57,500 nucleotides of DNA from Quinella sp. 2Q5 (lineage in GTDB: Bacteria > Bacillota > Negativicutes > Selenomonadales > Selenomonadaceae), in NCBI GenBank assembly GCA_015206785.1, contig JADEZQ010000012.1, forward strand, positions 1 through 57,500, given 5' to 3'. The notes beneath the pieces are model-generated. The model was not told the DNA's origin, made no database searches, and saw nothing but the letters and a program-made list of their open reading frames with translations. The position numbers and the translations under genes are program-made. Below are positions 55,428 through 57,500 of this stretch, one piece after another (within the stretch, counting starts at the first letter, position 1; every line of letters begins with the position of its first letter).

Positions 55428-56504
55428 ATGGCAGACATCAAAATTGTCGAGACCAAAGCACTCAAGACCAAGCCCGACGTTTCCAAAATCGGGTTCGGCA
55501 CGCATTTCACCGACTATATGTTCGTGATGGATTACGACGTTGAACACGGCTGGCACGACGCGCGAATCGTTCCGCACGAAAAAATTTCCATCGACCCCGC
55601 CAACGCCACGCTTCATTACGGGCAAGCGATCTTCGAGGGGCTCAAGGCGTATCGTCAGGGCAACAAGGCAGTTCTCTTCCGCGCGAAGGATCATCTGCAG
55701 AGACTCAACCGCTCCGCAAAAATTTTGGACATCCCCGAAATTCCCTTCGACGTGGCGCACGAAGGTCTGCTCAAGCTCATCGACATGGACAAGGATTGGA
55801 TTCCGACCGACAAGGGGCAGAGCCTCTACGTTCGCCCGTTCGTCTTCGCCACCGACGAAGTTCTCGGCGTGAGCGTGAGCAAACGTTATAAGTTCATGAT
55901 TATCCTGTCGCCCGTCGCCGCTTACTATGCACACGGCTTCGCGCCCGTCAAAATTCTCGTCGAGGATCAATACGTCCGCGCGGTTCGTGGCGGATTGGGT
56001 GCCGCGAAAACTCCCGCCAACTACGCCGCCAGTCTGCACGCCGGTCTTGTCGCTCATAATATCGGTTTCGACCAGGTGCTGTGGCTTGACGGCGTCGAGC
56101 GCAAATACATCGAGGAAGTCGGCTCCATGAACATCCTGTTCAAGATCAACGGCGAAATCGTCAGCCCGTCGCCACAGATTCAAACGTCGATTCTTGACGG
56201 CATCACGCGCCGCACGGTCAACCAAATCGCCAAAGCTTGGGGCGTACCCGTCAGCGAACGCAGAATTTCCATCGACGAGGTCATTGCCGCCCACGACGAC
56301 GGTCGGCTTGAGGAAGTCTTCGGCAGCGGCACGGCGGCGGTCATCTCCCCCGTCGGTGTCCTGCGCTACAAGGGCAAGGATTACGTCATCGGCGACGGCA
56401 AAATCGGTCCCTTCGCGCAGAAGATGTACGACTTCATCGAAGGTCTGCATGTCGGCGAAGTGCCGGACACCTTCGGCTTCATCGAGGTTGCCGGTCAATA
56501 TTAA
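55428..56504 (+). CDS. ilvE: Branched-chain amino acid aminotransferase
   Basis: IlvE transfers the amino group in the last step of valine, leucine and isoleucine synthesis. The 358-residue protein is a fold-type IV PLP enzyme of the longer (eukaryotic/Bacillus) class: the PLP Lys is Lys194 in GLGAAKTPANYAASL, with YGQAIFEGLKAYR near the N-terminus, EVGSMNILFKI and the FGSGTAAVISPVG loop. AGGAGG precedes the ATG at 55428. It is a single gene between its own promoter and terminator. Confidence 0.95.
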   Translation: MADIKIVETKALKTKPDVSKIGFGTHFTDYMFVMDYDVEHGWHDARIVPHEKISIDPANATLHYGQAIFEGLKAYRQGNKAVLFRAKDHLQRLNRSAKILDIPEIPFDVAHEGLLKLIDMDKDWIPTDKGQSLYVRPFVFATDEVLGVSVSKRYKFMIILSPVAAYYAHGFAPVKILVEDQYVRAVRGGLGAAKTPANYAASLHAGLVAHNIGFDQVLWLDGVERKYIEEVGSMNILFKINGEIVSPSPQIQTSILDGITRRTVNQIAKAWGVPVSERRISIDEVIAAHDDGRLEEVFGSGTAAVISPVGVLRYKGKDYVIGDGKIGPFAQKMYDFIEGLHVGEVPDTFGFIEVAGQY

Positions 56505-56525
56505 ACCGCGTCCACGCAATCAAAA

Positions 56526-56557
56526 ATCCCTGTCACTACGGCAGGGATAATTTTTTT
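56526..56557 (+). terminator. Terminator of ilvE
   Basis: ATCCCTG / CAGGGAT (56526-56532, 56542-56548), perfect 7 bp with a 9-nt loop, followed by AATTTTTTT. The next 60 bases to the first tRNA hold nothing recognisable. Confidence 0.88.
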
Positions 56558-56618
56558 ATGACGCCCGTTGCCGAACGAAAAAAGCCCAAGCCTTAGACTT
56601 GAGCTGTCATTTTCTGAT

Positions 56619-56704
56619 TGGTGCGGTTGATGAGACTTGAACTCATACGCCTTGTGAGCACTGCCCCCTCAAAGCAGCGTGTCTGCCTATTCCACCACAA
56701 CCGC
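56619..56704 (-). tRNA. tRNA-Leu (anticodon GAG), copy 1
   Basis: An 86-nt class II tRNA with GCGGTTG acceptor, long variable arm and encoded CCA. The anticodon loop TTGAGGG gives GAG. It is near-identical to the next gene apart from compensated stem changes. Confidence 0.95.
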
Positions 56705-56710
56705 GGTTTA

Positions 56711-56796
56711 TGGTGCGGTCGATGAGACTTGAACTCATACCCCTTGTGAGGACTGCCCCCTCAAAGCAGCGCGTCTGCCTATTCCGCCACGACCGC
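56711..56796 (-). tRNA. tRNA-Leu (anticodon GAG), copy 2
   Basis: An 86-nt class II tRNA with GCGGTCG acceptor and encoded CCA; same anticodon arm as copy 1, 6 bases upstream of it. Confidence 0.95.
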
Positions 56797-56813
56797 ATAT
56801 GTAAATTTCAATT

Positions 56814-56899
56814 TGGTGCGGCAGAGAGGACTTGAACCTCCACGGGGTTGCCCCCACTAGCGCCTGAAGCTAGCGCGTCTGCCATTCCGCCACTACCGC
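56814..56899 (-). tRNA. tRNA-Leu (anticodon CAG)
   Basis: An 86-nt class II tRNA with GCGGTAG acceptor, encoded CCA and anticodon loop TTCAGGC. Confidence 0.95.
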
Positions 56900-56902
56900 A
56901 CT

Positions 56903-56989
56903 TGGTGCCGAGGACCGGAATCGAACCGGTAAGAGATTTATCTCGCAGGATTTTAAGTCCCGTGCGTCTGCCAGTTCCGCCACCCCGGC
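56903..56989 (-). tRNA. tRNA-Leu (anticodon UAA)
   Basis: An 87-nt class II tRNA with GCCGGGG acceptor, encoded CCA and anticodon loop CTTAAAA; it reads UUA/UUG. Confidence 0.95.
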
Positions 56990-56995
56990 AATGAG

Positions 56996-57069
<74 letters not shown>

Positions 57070-57070
57070 A

Positions 57071-57146
57071 TGGAGCCGGCTATAGGACTTGAACCTACAA
57101 CCTGCTGATTACAAATCAGCTGCTCTGCCAATTGAGCTAAGCCGGC
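57071..57146 (-). tRNA. tRNA-Thr (anticodon UGU)
   Basis: A 76-nt tRNA with GCCGGCT acceptor, anticodon loop TTTGTAA and encoded CCA. Confidence 0.95.
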
Positions 57147-57169
57147 TTGTAATTGCGTTGGAGTCTTCG

Positions 57170-57245
57170 TGGTGCCTCAGAGCGGAATCGAACCACTGAC
57201 ACGGGGATTTTCAGTCCCCTGCTCTACCAACTGAGCTACCGAGGC
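57170..57245 (-). tRNA. tRNA-Phe (anticodon GAA)
   Basis: A 76-nt tRNA with GCCTCGG acceptor, anticodon loop CTGAAAA and encoded CCA. Confidence 0.95.
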
Positions 57246-57274
57246 TAATCTATCGATGATGCTTAATTTTCAAG

Positions 57275-57351
57275 TGGCGACCCGGATCGGACTTGAACCG
57301 ACGACCTCCGCCGTGACAGGGCGGCATTCTAACCAACTAAACTACCGGGCC
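57275..57351 (-). tRNA. tRNA-Asp (anticodon GUC)
   Basis: A 77-nt tRNA with GGCCCGG acceptor, anticodon loop CTGTCAC and encoded CCA. Confidence 0.95.
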
Positions 57352-57362
57352 GAATCATGGTC

Positions 57363-57438
57363 TGGTGGGCGATGACAGGCTCGAACTGCCGACCCCCTGC
57401 GTGTAAAGCAGATGCTCTTCCGGCTGAGCTAATCGCCC
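57363..57438 (-). tRNA. tRNA-Val (anticodon UAC)
   Basis: A 76-nt tRNA with GGGCGAT acceptor, anticodon loop TTTACAC and encoded CCA. Confidence 0.95.
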
Positions 57439-57447
57439 TTACAAAAA

Positions 57448-57500
57448 TGGTGACCCGCCGGGGAATCGAACCCCGAACCTACTGATTAAGAGTCAGTTGC
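57448..57500 (-). tRNA. tRNA-Lys (anticodon CUU), 5' part beyond window
   Basis: The 3' 53 nt of a tRNA with encoded CCA, GGTTCGATTCC T-arm and anticodon loop CTCTTAA (CUU). The D-arm and 5' acceptor strand lie past base 57500. Confidence 0.88.

Overview
The window looks like chromosomal DNA from a Firmicute, most likely a diderm one of the Negativicutes (Selenomonas-like); this is inference from gene content and I could not run a taxonomic search. Firmicute signs are the RNA polymerase delta subunit directly before pyrG, a dnaG-rpoD pair followed by era, an XpaC-TelA pair, a PASTA penicillin-binding protein and strong GGAGG ribosome sites. An RND efflux pump with a lipoprotein adaptor suggests an outer membrane, and a two-subunit methylmalonyl-CoA mutase suggests anaerobic succinate/propionate metabolism. 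The coding DNA is GC-rich but is peppered with the AT word AAATTT.

Layout, left to right. Bases 1-242 hold a 92-bp tandem repeat and a terminator. 262-1950: an acidic unknown gene (-), then a membrane-anchored unknown and cobS (+). 2004-6371 (-): mutA-mutB, converging on cobS over a shared terminator. 6576-11277 (+): nitroreductase, yraN, yifB/comM-like ATPase, secreted vWA protein, phosphohexomutase. 11359-14091 (+): pfkA, a small AtpZ-like membrane protein and a GH32 sucrose hydrolase from one good promoter. 14233-17457 (-): mfd. 17557-17957: a gene-free, hairpin-rich stretch with a terminator. 17967-18815: PHP phosphatase, followed by hairpins and a 5 x 19-bp repeat. 19152-23284 (+): dnaG-rpoD-era. 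23339-25580 (-): trpS and a glucosaminidase/TPR protein, divergent from DUF116-dnaB (25719-27827). 27831-31992 (-): XpaC/TM2 protein, TelA, PASTA PBP. 32090-33349 (-): tRNA-Leu(UAG), plsY, a secreted unknown. 33458-38428 (+): argS, two tandem L,D-transpeptidase-like genes, rpoE (delta), pyrG. 38567-42241 (-): a 1224-residue protein with an actin/Hsp70-type ATPase core. 42330-47534 (-): RND pump genes, then a 103-aa unknown, a zinc-ribbon protein and a guanylate-kinase-like P-loop protein. 47643-55233 (-): guaB, unknown, cca, then a tandemly duplicated block of three family-2 glycosyltransferases interleaved with one intact and one wrecked gamma-carbonic anhydrase gene. 55428-56504 (+): ilvE. 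56619-57500 (-): ten tRNA genes, the last cut by the window edge.

Most of the window is housekeeping. The parts that merit attention are the glycosyltransferase/carbonic anhydrase duplication with constant ends and variable middles (47643-51846); the transpeptidase tandem whose second copy has lost both catalytic residues (35121-36498); the giant uncharacterised ATPase and the three small genes beside it (38567-43460); the unexplained intergenic region with its own terminator (17557-17940); and the window-wide excess of AAATTT. I found no CRISPR array, no intact insertion sequence, no rRNA and no recognisable riboswitch.
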